A stretch of 64,000 nt of DNA from Mucilaginibacter glaciei. GTDB lineage: Bacteria > Bacteroidota > Bacteroidia > Sphingobacteriales > Sphingobacteriaceae. Within the stretch, counting starts at the first letter, position 1. Every line of letters begins with the position of its first letter. The translations under genes and the position numbers were made by a program. The stretch covers positions 1 through 64,000 of the forward strand of contig NZ_JACWMX010000012.1 of the NCBI RefSeq assembly GCF_014773245.1. Direction: 5' to 3'. The notes beneath the pieces were generated by a model. That model saw only the letters and a list, made by a program, of their open reading frames with translations, did not search any database and was not told the DNA's origin. Shown one piece after another: positions 51,714-61,500 of this stretch.

Positions 51714-53399
51714 CTATTTACCACGAACACTCTGTAAAAACAATGATGGTGCCCAATTGTGTAATATAACCAAGGCGGCTTTTGCCCTGCTCACACCAAC
51801 ATAAAACAAAGTTCTTCCATCTGCTTCATTTTCTGGCTCCAAGGGCTCCCTGCGCCGTTCAGCGGCGTTCCACGCTTGATAAGGTATTCGTCCTTCGTTA
51901 ACATTATTTAGGATAACCAAATCAAATTCCAAACCTTTTGCCTGGTGTATAGTGTTACTTGTAATACCTGCTACACCTGATACTGTTTCTAAATATTTAT
52001 CTAAAGTCCATAAGGAACTTTCAGCTACGTCAATTAAGCCAATTATCTCTTCAAATGCGCAGTGATTAATTCTAAACACATCATCGAATATTTCTTTTAG
52101 TGATGTAATTCCACAAATTAAATCAACAGATTTATCCAACGCTAAAATTTTAGATATGATGGTATTCGTTGCCTGTGTAAATTCGCGTTCGTTTAATACA
52201 AGGTTGTTTTCAAGCAGATGTAAATCAATATTCCGTTTTACAATCCGCAAATTTCGCATTGAGGTTGAATAGTTAAACCTGCTAATTCCTCTAAGTAAGG
52301 CGAAAGTCGATGTGTTATTAGAGCGGTGCGGCAACGCTCCCAATCCAACTACTCTATACTTATGCCTTAATGCCCGGCTAACATTTATAGCGTCTATCCA
52401 ACTGGTTGACAATATCGCTATTTCCGAAAGTTCACACTTATTTTTAACGAATTGGTCAACACAGGATAATATCGTTTGGCTATGGTTATCGTTAGTAGTC
52501 TGCTTAATAATAAGCGGGAAATTTTCTTTATTGTATTTGGATTCATTGGATAATACCGGATGATTAGGAAATAAAGCAGAATAAGCGTTAACAATGTTAT
52601 TTGTTGAACGGTAAGTATGTTTTAAAACACGAACTTCAGTTTCAAAATCCTGCGAAGCCTTAATAAATGCGTTATCAATTGCACCTGCAAATCTGTATAT
52701 CTTTTGCTTTTCATCGCCAACCAAAAAGAAGGTACATATTTGCCTTGTATTAATCGTCTTCAATATCTCATATTGAAAAATGTTTGTATCCTGAAATTCG
52801 TCTACTGCAATCTCATAGAATTTATTGGCCAAAGAATTAACGACAAAATCGTTCTCACTTACGACTTTGTATGACCTAAACAAGATCTCATTAAAATCAA
52901 TGGCTCTTTTTTCTTTCAAAAAGGCGTAAAATATTTCCGCAACGTAAGATAACGACAGGTTATTATAAAGGCTGACACTTTGGTCGAGTTCGCCGTCCAA
53001 TGTTTTTTTGATCTTATTTAATTCATCTAACGGACTGTTACCCAAATCAAGGTCATGATTTAATTCGATAAACTCCATTAGTTCATCGTAAGAAATAACT
53101 TTAGGCTTACTATATTTATAAATCCAACCGAACGGCTTTAAAATGAACTCCAGGCAAAACCGATGGATTGTACCAATAAAAACATCGCTTTGCTGTTGAG
53201 TAATCAATCGCGCCGCTATTTCATCCGCGCCCGCGTTGGTGTAGGTTATCAGGCCAATACATTTTCGATGGGGCAAACTATCAAGCTTATATTGCGCCCT
53301 TGCGACGAGTGTTCTTGTTTTCCCGCTTCCGGGTGAGGCGCTAACAATCGTATTTCCAGGCGAATTAAAAACAACATCGTGTTGAATGGAATTTAACAT
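51714..53399 (-). CDS. gajB: GajB-like UvrD/PcrA helicase of a Gabija system
   Basis: A 561-residue superfamily 1 helicase. Motifs are Walker A VSASPGSGKTRT at about 19-30, Walker B AVDEFQDT at about 198-205, VGDEKQKIYRFAGA at 227-240, the Arg of LKHTYRSTNN at 259-268, TIHQAKGLEFDLVIL near 505 and LFYVGVSRAK near 535. It is a little longer than the roughly 500-residue type proteins. It begins 2 bases after the gajA stop. In Gabija the partner binds GajA and uses ATP when DNA ends appear after infection; here the pairing, more than the helicase itself, supports the call. Confidence 0.87.
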   Translation of the reverse strand: MLNSIQHDVVFNSPGNTIVSASPGSGKTRTLVARAQYKLDSLPHRKCIGLITYTNAGADEIAARLITQQQSDVFIGTIHRFCLEFILKPFGWIYKYSKPKVISYDELMEFIELNHDLDLGNSPLDELNKIKKTLDGELDQSVSLYNNLSLSYVAEIFYAFLKEKRAIDFNEILFRSYKVVSENDFVVNSLANKFYEIAVDEFQDTNIFQYEILKTINTRQICTFFLVGDEKQKIYRFAGAIDNAFIKASQDFETEVRVLKHTYRSTNNIVNAYSALFPNHPVLSNESKYNKENFPLIIKQTTNDNHSQTILSCVDQFVKNKCELSEIAILSTSWIDAINVSRALRHKYRVVGLGALPHRSNNTSTFALLRGISRFNYSTSMRNLRIVKRNIDLHLLENNLVLNEREFTQATNTIISKILALDKSVDLICGITSLKEIFDDVFRINHCAFEEIIGLIDVAESSLWTLDKYLETVSGVAGITSNTIHQAKGLEFDLVILNNVNEGRIPYQAWNAAERRREPLEPENEADGRTLFYVGVSRAKAALVILHNWAPSLFLQSVRGK

Positions 53400-53401
53400 A
53401 T

Positions 53402-55159
53402 TTACCTGATCTTTTTCGCTTTTTTTATATGGTTTATTGCGTCAGATAGATATTGGGGAATTTCGAACCATTCATCGACTAAAAGGCTTAGTTCTTGTGC
53501 AAACCGTCCTTTCATAACCGTGTTGTCAATCCGCTTAATAAGTTCTTCTGCCCAAAGGCTTTCATCATTGACAACCGAAGCTAACAAATTATTATATGAT
53601 TTAACATGCCCTAAATTCGTAAAACAGTCTTTCAGGTAGCTGGAATTTGTTGTGGGATTAGGAAAGAGGTCGATTTCTAAAGTTTTAGTGCCAGGACAAA
53701 CTAACACCCTATCGGTAACTTGCAATGCCTGGGCATTGGCGATGGACGTGGTTGTAGAATCATCCTCTTCCCATTCATCACAATCACCGTCGATAATAAC
53801 GACCGCTGGTATTTCCAAATTATCATTTTGAACCAATTTAAGGTAAGGGTCGAAATACCTGCAATGTATTGGTATAACCGAAACATTATGTTCTGTTAAA
53901 TTTATCCCATATATTTCTTTTGCGATAGCCGGTAAAATATATTGCTCACCAACACCTTCTACAAATATTATAGCAGATGCAAAAAACATCTCACTTCTGG
54001 TAGCATCGAGATATCGTTTTAAAAGCAAATTTTCTCTATCTGATAATAAACCACTTTTAAAAGGAGCAAAAGACTTCACCTGCCCGTGGGCATTTCTAAA
54101 TAAAATGTTTAAGTTTTTATAGTTACAATCACTTGCAATATGGGTCGAATGAGAGGTCATAAAGACCTGGGTAGTTTTAAGATCGTTAAGATTCGCAAAT
54201 AATATTTTCTGCAATTGGGGATGTAAATGCGCTTCTGGTTCTTCAATTAAAAGAATATTGATCTCATGGTCCTGGCTGGAATTTTCTAACTCTGCAATGA
54301 ACAAGCTTAAGTAGAGTATATTTTTTTGGCCAAGCCCAAGTGTTTGAATCGGAATATTACTATCGGCGCTCGGGTTAAAAAAGAGATTTAACTGGCTCCA
54401 GGCATCAACATCGAAATTTGATAAAAAACTGATTGAAATTGGAAAGGAAAAGTATCTACCAGCGATAGCGACACCTTTCTTTTGAATATTATCTGCTAAA
54501 TCGGGTATAAAAGGAAGTTGGTTAAGTTCTGTTGACGATTCTGTCAGGATATTTTTAACGCTTTCTAATTCTGTTTCCGCATCAGTTCGCGATTGACAGT
54601 AGCGGCTCAATAATGATTTGGTACTACCATGCAAATCTGAATTTATATTTCTAAAAGCATTGATATAATAGAGATTTATCCCTTCCAAGTCCCGGAAATT
54701 TATAGGCGAAGCTTGCTCAATAATATCGTCTAAAGCTATTGCATCACAACCTGCGAATAAGCGCCATTGGAAATCATGTAGGTTTATATGGTCGGGAACC
54801 GTAGATCCTGCCAAAAATTTATATTTGTGTGCATAGATATAAGTTATTTGTGCGGTATGTTCGCCGGTTTTGCATGAATGAAAAGTCGGGAATTCGGATA
54901 GTTTCTTGCTGTAGAGTTCAATGCTGATTAAAATATAATCGTCGGCATCCAAGCGATTTTTAAACCCATGAAAATCCTTTAATTCTAATTTGCGTGAATT
55001 GTAGGAAAGTTCCTTATCTAAAACCAGCCGGATGGCCCAATAGAGGTTACTCTTGCCAATATTGTTTTCCCCGATTATGGTTTGAAATCCTTCCGAAAAG
55101 TCTATCGTGATATTCTCAAAGTTCCTGAAATTTAAAATGGTAATCTTTCTTATATTCAT
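53402..55159 (-). CDS. gajA: GajA-like ATPase-TOPRIM nuclease of a Gabija system
   Basis: A 585-residue OLD-family protein. The N-terminal ABC-type ATPase has Walker A IIGENNIGKSNL near 28-39, the signature LGLGQKN near 274-280, Walker B LLIEEPEAHLHPQL at about 303-316 and SHSTH at 336-340. The C-terminal TOPRIM nuclease has FVEGVGEQ near 399-406 and VIIDGDCDEW near 454-463. GajA is a nicking nuclease whose activity is blocked by nucleotides and released when phage deplete them. The length fits the roughly 580 residues of class 2 OLD proteins, and the following UvrD gene makes it a Gabija system. Confidence 0.9.
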   Translation of the reverse strand: MNIRKITILNFRNFENITIDFSEGFQTIIGENNIGKSNLYWAIRLVLDKELSYNSRKLELKDFHGFKNRLDADDYILISIELYSKKLSEFPTFHSCKTGEHTAQITYIYAHKYKFLAGSTVPDHINLHDFQWRLFAGCDAIALDDIIEQASPINFRDLEGINLYYINAFRNINSDLHGSTKSLLSRYCQSRTDAETELESVKNILTESSTELNQLPFIPDLADNIQKKGVAIAGRYFSFPISISFLSNFDVDAWSQLNLFFNPSADSNIPIQTLGLGQKNILYLSLFIAELENSSQDHEINILLIEEPEAHLHPQLQKILFANLNDLKTTQVFMTSHSTHIASDCNYKNLNILFRNAHGQVKSFAPFKSGLLSDRENLLLKRYLDATRSEMFFASAIIFVEGVGEQYILPAIAKEIYGINLTEHNVSVIPIHCRYFDPYLKLVQNDNLEIPAVVIIDGDCDEWEEDDSTTTSIANAQALQVTDRVLVCPGTKTLEIDLFPNPTTNSSYLKDCFTNLGHVKSYNNLLASVVNDESLWAEELIKRIDNTVMKGRFAQELSLLVDEWFEIPQYLSDAINHIKKAKKIR

Positions 55160-55267
55160 TCCGCAAATTGTAAAAGTGTAAGCTTTTTAGGATAATGTAA
55201 AGCTATGAATTATAACAATTCATTTTCTCTAATAAAACTGCCCCTTGTTCCACCGAATAACTTCAAA

Positions 55268-55322
55268 CTATAAGAAAACAGAGGGTGTTCTATGGGTGGG
55301 CTATCGCCCGCCGGGCAATTTT
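55268..55322. repeat. Diverged direct repeat, copy 1
   Basis: Begins ATAAGAAAACAGAGGGTGTT and continues with GGGCTATCGCCCGCC, the palindromic part. It is a weaker relative of the copy at 55650-55707. Confidence 0.5.
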
Positions 55323-55433
55323 GGATCATAATGGAATGCACTCCTTCTAACATACTTTTGAAAAATAATAGTCTCTTTTTCTTAGGATTAGCGAAAATCC
55401 ATTTTTTGATAAGATATACTGAGGAGTATTAAA

Positions 55434-55462
55434 GTTGGAGATCACAATTTGTGATCTCCAAC
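55434..55462. repeat. Perfect 29-base palindrome
   Basis: GTTGGAGATCACAA-t-TTGTGATCTCCAAC, 14 perfect pairs around a single base. Its core ATCACAA/TTGTGAT matches the palindrome at 47205-47231. The two lie on opposite sides of the AbiE, unknown pair and Gabija block. Confidence 0.75.
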
Positions 55463-55621
55463 TCTGACCAAACGGATTTAGGATTTATTTCTTTAAGTTT
55501 CAGAATAAAGGAAGTAGCCTTAAAATAGCCAACAGGCTATTAATGTTAGAAGTGAAATATAAATGTCTGCTGACGGTCGTACTTAACTTTGTCGATATTT
55601 AACCAAATCATACTAAAGTAG

Positions 55622-55676
55622 CGCCCCCTGTTTTCACCACAGATCATCAAACCATAAGAAAACAGGGGGCGTTTTT
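55622..55676 (+). terminator. Long hairpin with T run
   Basis: CGCCCCCTGTTTTC / GAAAACAGGGGGCG, 14 perfect pairs with a 22-base loop, followed by TTTTT on the plus strand. No plus-strand gene ends nearby, so it may also serve as a border or processing signal for minus-strand transcripts. Confidence 0.55.
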
Positions 55677-55707
55677 CGGGCGGGCGATAGCCCGCCGCCG
55701 GGGAGTT
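55650..55707. repeat. Diverged direct repeat, copy 2
   Basis: Copy of 55268-55322; its palindrome GGGCGGGCGATAGCCCGCC is longer and overlaps the arm of the hairpin at 55622-55676. Confidence 0.5.
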
Positions 55708-55744
55708 TTAGAAATAAGGGGGGATTGCTCCCCCTTATTAGCAA

Positions 55745-56812
55745 TTAGTTATAAATTAATGCTTCGCTTCCCTGCGTTGCAAAATCCCGGCAAAGATTAA
55801 AGGCGGTTTGAGCCCTTTGTTTGGCTGTACCGTCCATAATGGACTTAAACTTGGCTTCATCGCTTTTGAAACTGCGCACATTCTGAAAATAACCCGTAAC
55901 GGCATTATATGCGCCAAATACCGTTCCTGCGGTTGTATCCATTTGCTGGGTCTGACTTCCCAAAGCGTACTCATACACATTATCTACTATATTGGTGTAG
56001 TGGGTTGATAGTAGTTCTGTTTTACCTTCGGCTAAATTCTCTAACACCTCTTTATTCGGTGCCATTGCAATCTGTATCAGTTTTTTAACCTCGCTGTCGG
56101 TGATACGTACCTGCACCCATTGATTAAATAGCCCCTCCATTTCTCCCGCTAATAAATTGCTGATACCCATTAACGTATGCGCCTGTTTAAGCCGTTCACT
56201 GGCAGATGCCGTATGACGGATTTTAATCGCGCCTGAATGATTATTCATAGCTGCGTTGAGTGTGTTATTGCAAACTATCCTGATAGGCGTAAAAGCTGCG
56301 GTAATGCTTCCTAAACCATCGTGTGTAGTCGTTAAAAACAAATACTGCTCTATCCAGTCCTTAGCGCCTACCCGTATATAATCAGGCAATTTTGCCGTAA
56401 TAAATACCCGCTCACCATTCCCCAACGCTCCCGCAGTTTCGTATAAAATACCATCGCCACCGCCTACGATAGCATCGAAAAAAGAAAAAGCATCCCTGTT
56501 TTGCACAACTTCGTAATCGTTGCCCACCACGCCCAAAACCTGTTCTGTATCTGCCCGAACGGTCGCAAAGAAGTTAGGCACTTCTATTTCAGGGATCATT
56601 ATATCGTTACCGGGATCGCCTAAATGGTTTTCGGTATCATAGGTAAACAAAGGGCGTTTTTCAACAATGTAGTCTAAACCTGCGTGCTGTATCGCTTCGC
56701 TACTGGTGGGGTAGCGGTCTATTACCTGTCCTAAGCCGTGCCAGGCTTTTTCCTTTACGCTCATAAAGCTGTTTTTACCTGTTTTCTGATTGAAATTTAT
56801 TTGATGTGCCAT
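55745..56812 (-). CDS. DUF932 domain protein of mobile elements
   Basis: A 355-residue protein of the phage/plasmid-like DUF932 family. The start AHQINFNQKTGKNSFMSVKEKAWHGLG and the AAFTPIRIVCNNTLNAAM segment are typical. Family members are frequent on plasmids, phages and integrative conjugative elements, but their role is unknown. It is the last of four tightly packed minus-strand genes starting at 57834, which supports the idea that the neighbouring defence cargo rides on such an element. Confidence 0.85.
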   Translation of the reverse strand: MAHQINFNQKTGKNSFMSVKEKAWHGLGQVIDRYPTSSEAIQHAGLDYIVEKRPLFTYDTENHLGDPGNDIMIPEIEVPNFFATVRADTEQVLGVVGNDYEVVQNRDAFSFFDAIVGGGDGILYETAGALGNGERVFITAKLPDYIRVGAKDWIEQYLFLTTTHDGLGSITAAFTPIRIVCNNTLNAAMNNHSGAIKIRHTASASERLKQAHTLMGISNLLAGEMEGLFNQWVQVRITDSEVKKLIQIAMAPNKEVLENLAEGKTELLSTHYTNIVDNVYEYALGSQTQQMDTTAGTVFGAYNAVTGYFQNVRSFKSDEAKFKSIMDGTAKQRAQTAFNLCRDFATQGSEALIYN

Positions 56813-56817
56813 GATGT

Positions 56818-56985
56818 TTATTTTTTTGTGATCAGTTCAATTATTTTTGTTTGTAATACCTCCACGTTCGGGGTACTGCTAACCTGTAAAACCGTTTCGG
56901 TTTGCAGTTCCTGTATAGCATCGTTTATGTTGCTATGCGTGGTCTTGATGGTAACTTTTACCAGTAAAAAGATTTTATCTTCCAT
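56818..56985 (-). CDS. Small conserved-looking element protein (55 aa)
   Basis: A 55-residue protein starting at ATG 56985 (MEDKIFLLVKVTIKTTHSNI); the longer frame would begin inside the gene upstream. The shape suggests a small alpha/beta protein: one strand, then a helical stretch DAIQELQTETVLQ, then KIIELITKK. I do not recognise it. It lies between the 65-residue gene and DUF932 in a compact operon, with gaps of 8 and 5 bases, which supports it being a real gene. Confidence 0.55.
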   Translation of the reverse strand: MEDKIFLLVKVTIKTTHSNINDAIQELQTETVLQVSSTPNVEVLQTKIIELITKK

Positions 56986-56993
56986 TGCCTTAT

Positions 56994-57191
56994 TTACTGA
57001 TAGGTATTTATAAAATCGTTTAATTCCATTTGAAACCTTGCGGGATTTTCCTGCGCTAAAGCTTCTGCGTAACCATCCCAAAATATCTGGTTGGTTAACT
57101 CTATAAATTGCTCGTACATCGGGTTATCTTTTGAGGTGAAATTTAAAAATGCCCCCGGCTTGCCACCGGGAGCATGTGGTTTACTAAGCAT
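56994..57191 (-). CDS. Small element protein (65 aa)
   Basis: A 65-residue protein starting at ATG 57191, which overlaps the stop of the preceding gene. A hydrophilic N-terminus (PHAPGGKPGAFLN) precedes a helical region (MYEQFIELTNQIFWDGYAEAL) ending QMELNDFINTYQ. No domain is recognised. Its position inside the DUF932 operon, with overlapping codons, is the main reason to believe it. Confidence 0.55.
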   Translation of the reverse strand: MLSKPHAPGGKPGAFLNFTSKDNPMYEQFIELTNQIFWDGYAEALAQENPARFQMELNDFINTYQ

Positions 57192-57834
57192 TAGGAAAAA
57201 TGATGTTGGCTTCAATGTCGGCCAGTTTTTCATGGCAGGCATCAAAAATGAACTGCGATACCATGCGGATAAGGTTTGGCGTGTTGGTTACAAACTCCTG
57301 GCCTTTATCATCTTTGATTATCAGTTTGCACCCCTGATATGGGTTACTTTCTAATTCGTCGTTTTCTTCAATCAGTTTCACCTCAAAATCTTCCAGTAAC
57401 TTAATGCGGGATAAAAGAGTAATGCGCTGAATGCTTAGGCGGTGCAACCCCTCAACCGATTTTAAAGTCTGCTCTAAGTTCAAAGCAAACTTTTTAGGCT
57501 CGGCTTTTGCTTCTTCCACTTTGGAGGTTTCTGCTTTCGACTCTTCCACCTTTACCAGCTCGGCCTTTGCTTCGCCGTCTAATTCTTGTCCTGTGGTATA
57601 GGGTGCAATGTTAGCGGGTTGGTTATCCACTGTAGCGGGGCTACTGGTTTTAACCTCGCCATTGTTGTTTGCCTCAACTTGCGCAGTTTGGGCAGGTGTT
57701 TGATCTGTAGCTTTTCCATCTTCTTTGGCTTCTTTGCCCGTTAAGCTTGGGCGGTTTACGATTTTGTTAGTTGCTTCATTGTTTTTTGCTGTTGCACCTT
57801 GTACACCGTTTGCATTTTTTTCTGCTGTTTTCAT
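57184..57834 (-). CDS. Lys/Glu-rich element protein upstream of DUF932
   Basis: A 216-residue protein, first of the DUF932 operon. The N-terminal half (about 1-110) is low complexity, with Gln/Asn/Thr-rich and KVEE/KAE repeats (VEESKAETSKVEEAKAEPKK), probably disordered. The C-terminal half (FALNLEQTLKSVEGLHRLSIQRITLLSRI, then LIIKDDKGQEFVTNTPNLIRM) looks folded and is the kind of domain often seen on Bacteroidota integrative elements. The function is unknown. Confidence 0.7.
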   Translation of the reverse strand: MKTAEKNANGVQGATAKNNEATNKIVNRPSLTGKEAKEDGKATDQTPAQTAQVEANNNGEVKTSSPATVDNQPANIAPYTTGQELDGEAKAELVKVEESKAETSKVEEAKAEPKKFALNLEQTLKSVEGLHRLSIQRITLLSRIKLLEDFEVKLIEENDELESNPYQGCKLIIKDDKGQEFVTNTPNLIRMVSQFIFDACHEKLADIEANIIFPNA

Positions 57835-58552
57835 TTTTTAAATGATTTAAAAGGGTTAAAAATTTGTTTTTTCGTTTCCCTCTTTTCCCGAAGACTTTCC
57901 CTAAAAAGCTATTTTTCAAAAGAAAAAACGGTAAAAAAGAAAGTCAAAAAGGCGGTCGTAAGCATGGGCGGGAGAACTATAAGTCCCGAAGGGTGGCCGC
58001 AGCGTAGCGAAGGACATTATGCGTTCGTACGAACATGCTGACCGATCTTGACGCCTCTTTTGTCCGTTTCTTTGGAAAATAGCACCTGGAAAGCATCTGA
58101 TATTTTAGCAGGAAATTAAGTGCGGAGAGAGCGCAAGCGAAGCTTTTCCCAGCAGCGCGGGTAAACAAGCGAAGTCGGGAAAGATGCGCTTAATTGGATA
58201 TGGGTGCCGGTTAGTCTACAAGCGAATGCTTTTGGAGCAATGCAAAAAGGCAGGAGCGGACGTAGTGACTTCCATCGTCATCCATTAAATGCAATTGTTA
58301 ATCATAACCTTCTTTATAGGAAAGGTAAATGCGAAGAGTCAGGCCAAGGAACGTTGTCAGCAAATGATTGGTTGAGTTATGCTTTTGAGAATTATGATGG
58401 AAGCGCGTTAATTTGCGCTAAGCAAGTTAGCATTAACATTATAGAAGCATCATGCCCAGTAAACTTGTAGCAAGCAACTCATCCGGGCAATGGCTGAAAA
58501 GTAGTAACACATCGACCATCTCTTTTGCTGGACTACCAATGCTCCGATTAGT
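57835..58552. other. Long non-coding region beside the DUF932 operon
   Basis: A 718-base gap without a convincing gene. It contains purine-rich, GAAGCGA/AGCGAAG-like patches and a reading frame at 58204-58470 that has no recognisable homolog. Such stretches accompany transfer or mobilisation modules in Bacteroidota elements as I recall them, but no relaxase gene is next to it, so oriT is only a guess. Confidence 0.4.
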
Positions 58553-61500
58553 TCATCTGACTAAAAAAATATACCCAGAGTAGACTGTTTTTCCATCTTT
58601 GAGGTCGATGGCGTAATAGTATACACCAACAGGTGCCGTTTTACCATTATAATTGCCGTCCCAGGGTTTCCACTGGCCTACAGTACCATATACTTTCGTA
58701 CCATACCGGTTAAAAATATTGACGTTAGCTTTTGGGTAATTCTGTAGGTTTTCAATAGTTAAAAAATCGTTAAATCCGTCGCCGTTTGGAGTAAACGTGT
58801 TATTAATGATCAGCGGCTTGAGTACTTTGAGTACAAACGATTGTTCTACTTCGCAAATACCGTTAGACGCGATCAAAGTATATTTTATGTCATCTATTGG
58901 GTTTGCCGTGGGAAAAGGGGAGCTAGGATTATCGAGCCCGGTGGAAGGCGACCATTTATAAGTTAAATTCTTATCGGAATATACAGGTTTTATTAAAATA
59001 CTTTCCCCCAACCGCACATTTAAATTTTCAGGGAGCTTTATTTGTGGCTCTGCAAGGACAGTGATTGCCCGGGTAAGGGTGTAGGTGCATAGATTAGCTG
59101 TAGTAAAGGTATAAGTGATTGTATGTATTCCAACGCCAGCGGTGCGGGGATTAAATAGTCCGTCGGCTCCCAGACCTCTTCCAGTAAGTTTTGCTGCAAA
59201 TGCGGGTATTCCGGTAGTTTCTGTTGCTTCGAGCGCAAAAGGAGCAGTGTTCATACAGATAGGGGGGATGCTATCAAAACGCAGTTTTGGAATAGCATAT
59301 ACTATTATCGTTTTAGATACCGAATCGGCGCAACTTTGTCCGGAATATGCCTTTAACTTCACCTTCAATGACCTTGAAAATGGCGGCCCGTAAAAAGGTG
59401 TGTAGACATGCCTATAGGTATTATCGGCCCGTAGAACGGTAATTGTATCCCGGTCGCCGGGTTGGTTTTCTGAGTCAAAGGTCCATTCCAACCTGCTGAC
59501 CGTGCCGCCGTCAACCACCGACGACTTATTTTGAATGACAAGTTCACTATTGCCGCAGATTCCTCGATCGTCCTTAAGTTCGAAGTCCGCTTTTGGGAGT
59601 ACACCATTAACAGTTATTTGCCTGGTCAGCGCAGAATCGCAACCATTTGGGTTGCGCAATAGCAGTGTTACGTTATATATCCCGGGTAAAGAATAGCGGT
59701 GCGATGGGCTTTTCAAAACAGAGGTGTCCGGTTCTGTAGCAGACGCATACCTGTCGCCAAATTGCCAGCGGTACCTATTAGCTGTGTTACCGGCATCAAT
59801 TTCCAGAGTAGTATTGGTGAAATTCACTTTGCCGTCTGAAAGGCAAATGGTAGCTGGAAAAGAGAAACTCGGTGCGTTGGCAGAGTCGATAGTCAATAAG
59901 CTTTCACCAGAATCGATTTGACAGCCAGCGGCATTTTGAAGGCTCAGGGAGATCTTAAATTGTCCCGTCCAGCGGAACTGATGACCGACAGGGTCACCTT
60001 TTAAATCAACTATAGATTCTCCGTCGCCAAACCGCCATATCCATCTGATCGCTGAGGGCGAAGAACTTTTTGGTGCCCTAAAGTACACTGTCTTATTTCT
60101 GCAAGCCTTTAGCGGCGCTGAAAAAGATAACGCGGGTTTTGATCTAACCTGAATCGTATCGTAGACAACGCGCTGGCAGCCTGTACGCGCCAATAAATAA
60201 AGCTTGACAATGTAAGTACCCTGTTGCGTAAAAACATGGCGGGCTATGCGCCCTTCCGCACGGTTGCTGCTATTGCTTTTCTCGTCACCAAAATCCCAGT
60301 ACCATTGCGCAACTCCGGTTGTGTCCCCACTGGCATTGAAGGAATAGAAGTTGTTACAGTCTTCTTTGACAGAGGTAATCATTCCCAGCGGCAACGGAAG
60401 CACTTTAAAAGCCCCCAGGATTTGCTGCGTTAGCGTGCCGCACTTATTCTGACCGGAGGGATAGTCCGCAACGATGTTTATCGCATAGTTCCCCGATACA
60501 TTGAAATAAGCAGGTTTAGCCAATTGATAGTTGTAAGTGGGTTTTCCGTCAACTTCTGTCGCGGTAAAAACGGGTTTTTCTTGCATAATCGGCGGAGCCG
60601 AAGCACTCATCTGCCAGGAGAGCCGCGGGGCAATGTAGGGCAAAGTAAGTTTAAAGGTATAATCTTCATCCGTACAGGCGGAATCGATGATCATGCCGGA
60701 CGTTTTGCTGACGGCCACTATAGCTTGGTTAGCGGATAAGTTAGTCCCTGCGGAATAGGCATAAGACTCGACATTGCCAAACCCGTAGGCGATAGCATTA
60801 AACCCCTCGTCGGCTGAGAGCTTAAAGGTGCCGACCGGGTAATCATTGAGGTTAAGTTGCAGATAAGAATACCCTGCCAGCGGCGCATAATCCTTGAATG
60901 TCGCTTTAGGCTTAGCGCCGTTAATTGAAAATGAAGCAGCGGATACCGTCTTGATCAGAATGTTAACATATTGTTCTTTGATATTTTCCCTGGTAGAAGA
61001 ATAGACCGTTATATCCGCTATATTGAATTCAATGGGATTAAGGAGGACCATATCCGGATCGCTGTAACCCTGTAATGTGGTATCAGCCACATTCGTCATA
61101 TTGCTGCAGGATTGGGAAAGGGCGAACTGGGCAACACTTATTGCTTTTGAACCGGTGATCAGAGCAGGCATATTTAAGGGGGATTCTGTCGTGTAGTACT
61201 CGCCGGCATTCAGCGTCTTTACAACACGACCATCAATGCGGAGAAGCGTCATGTCTTCCACGGCCAGTACCCGAAGATACTGCCCCGCTGTACGGGAGAG
61301 CAATGTCGCGGACGGGCGTGTCATCGCAAAGGGAATGAAACCATAATTGCGTCCCCAGCTTTGCACAGGATAGCACTGCTGGTAAAGCGGATCCAGTGAT
61401 TTGGGCTCGCAACCTGCTGTAGTAATGCTTACACCGGAACTACCCGAAAACATAGCAAAGCTTTTACATGCGGAAGTGGCCGTATCGGTGGTAACCTGTG

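Larger units (their letters stand above)
55160..55744. other. Intergenic region with repeats between gajA and the DUF932 gene
   Basis: A 585-base non-coding gap. It holds two diverged copies of a ~55-bp segment (55268-55322 and 55650-55707; ATAAGAAAACAG, then GGGCTATCGCCC or GCGGGCGATAGCCC), a 29-bp palindrome and a strong hairpin. The gajA promoter should lie close to 55160. Confidence 0.55.

Noticed and set aside
51714..53399. A chromosomal UvrD/PcrA repair helicase
   Set aside because: It is shorter than housekeeping UvrD and is 2 bases from a GajA-type gene, which fits Gabija better.
58204..58470. An 88-codon plus-strand frame in the gap near DUF932
   Set aside because: No recognisable domain, unusual composition and no neighbour; I treat the region as non-coding.
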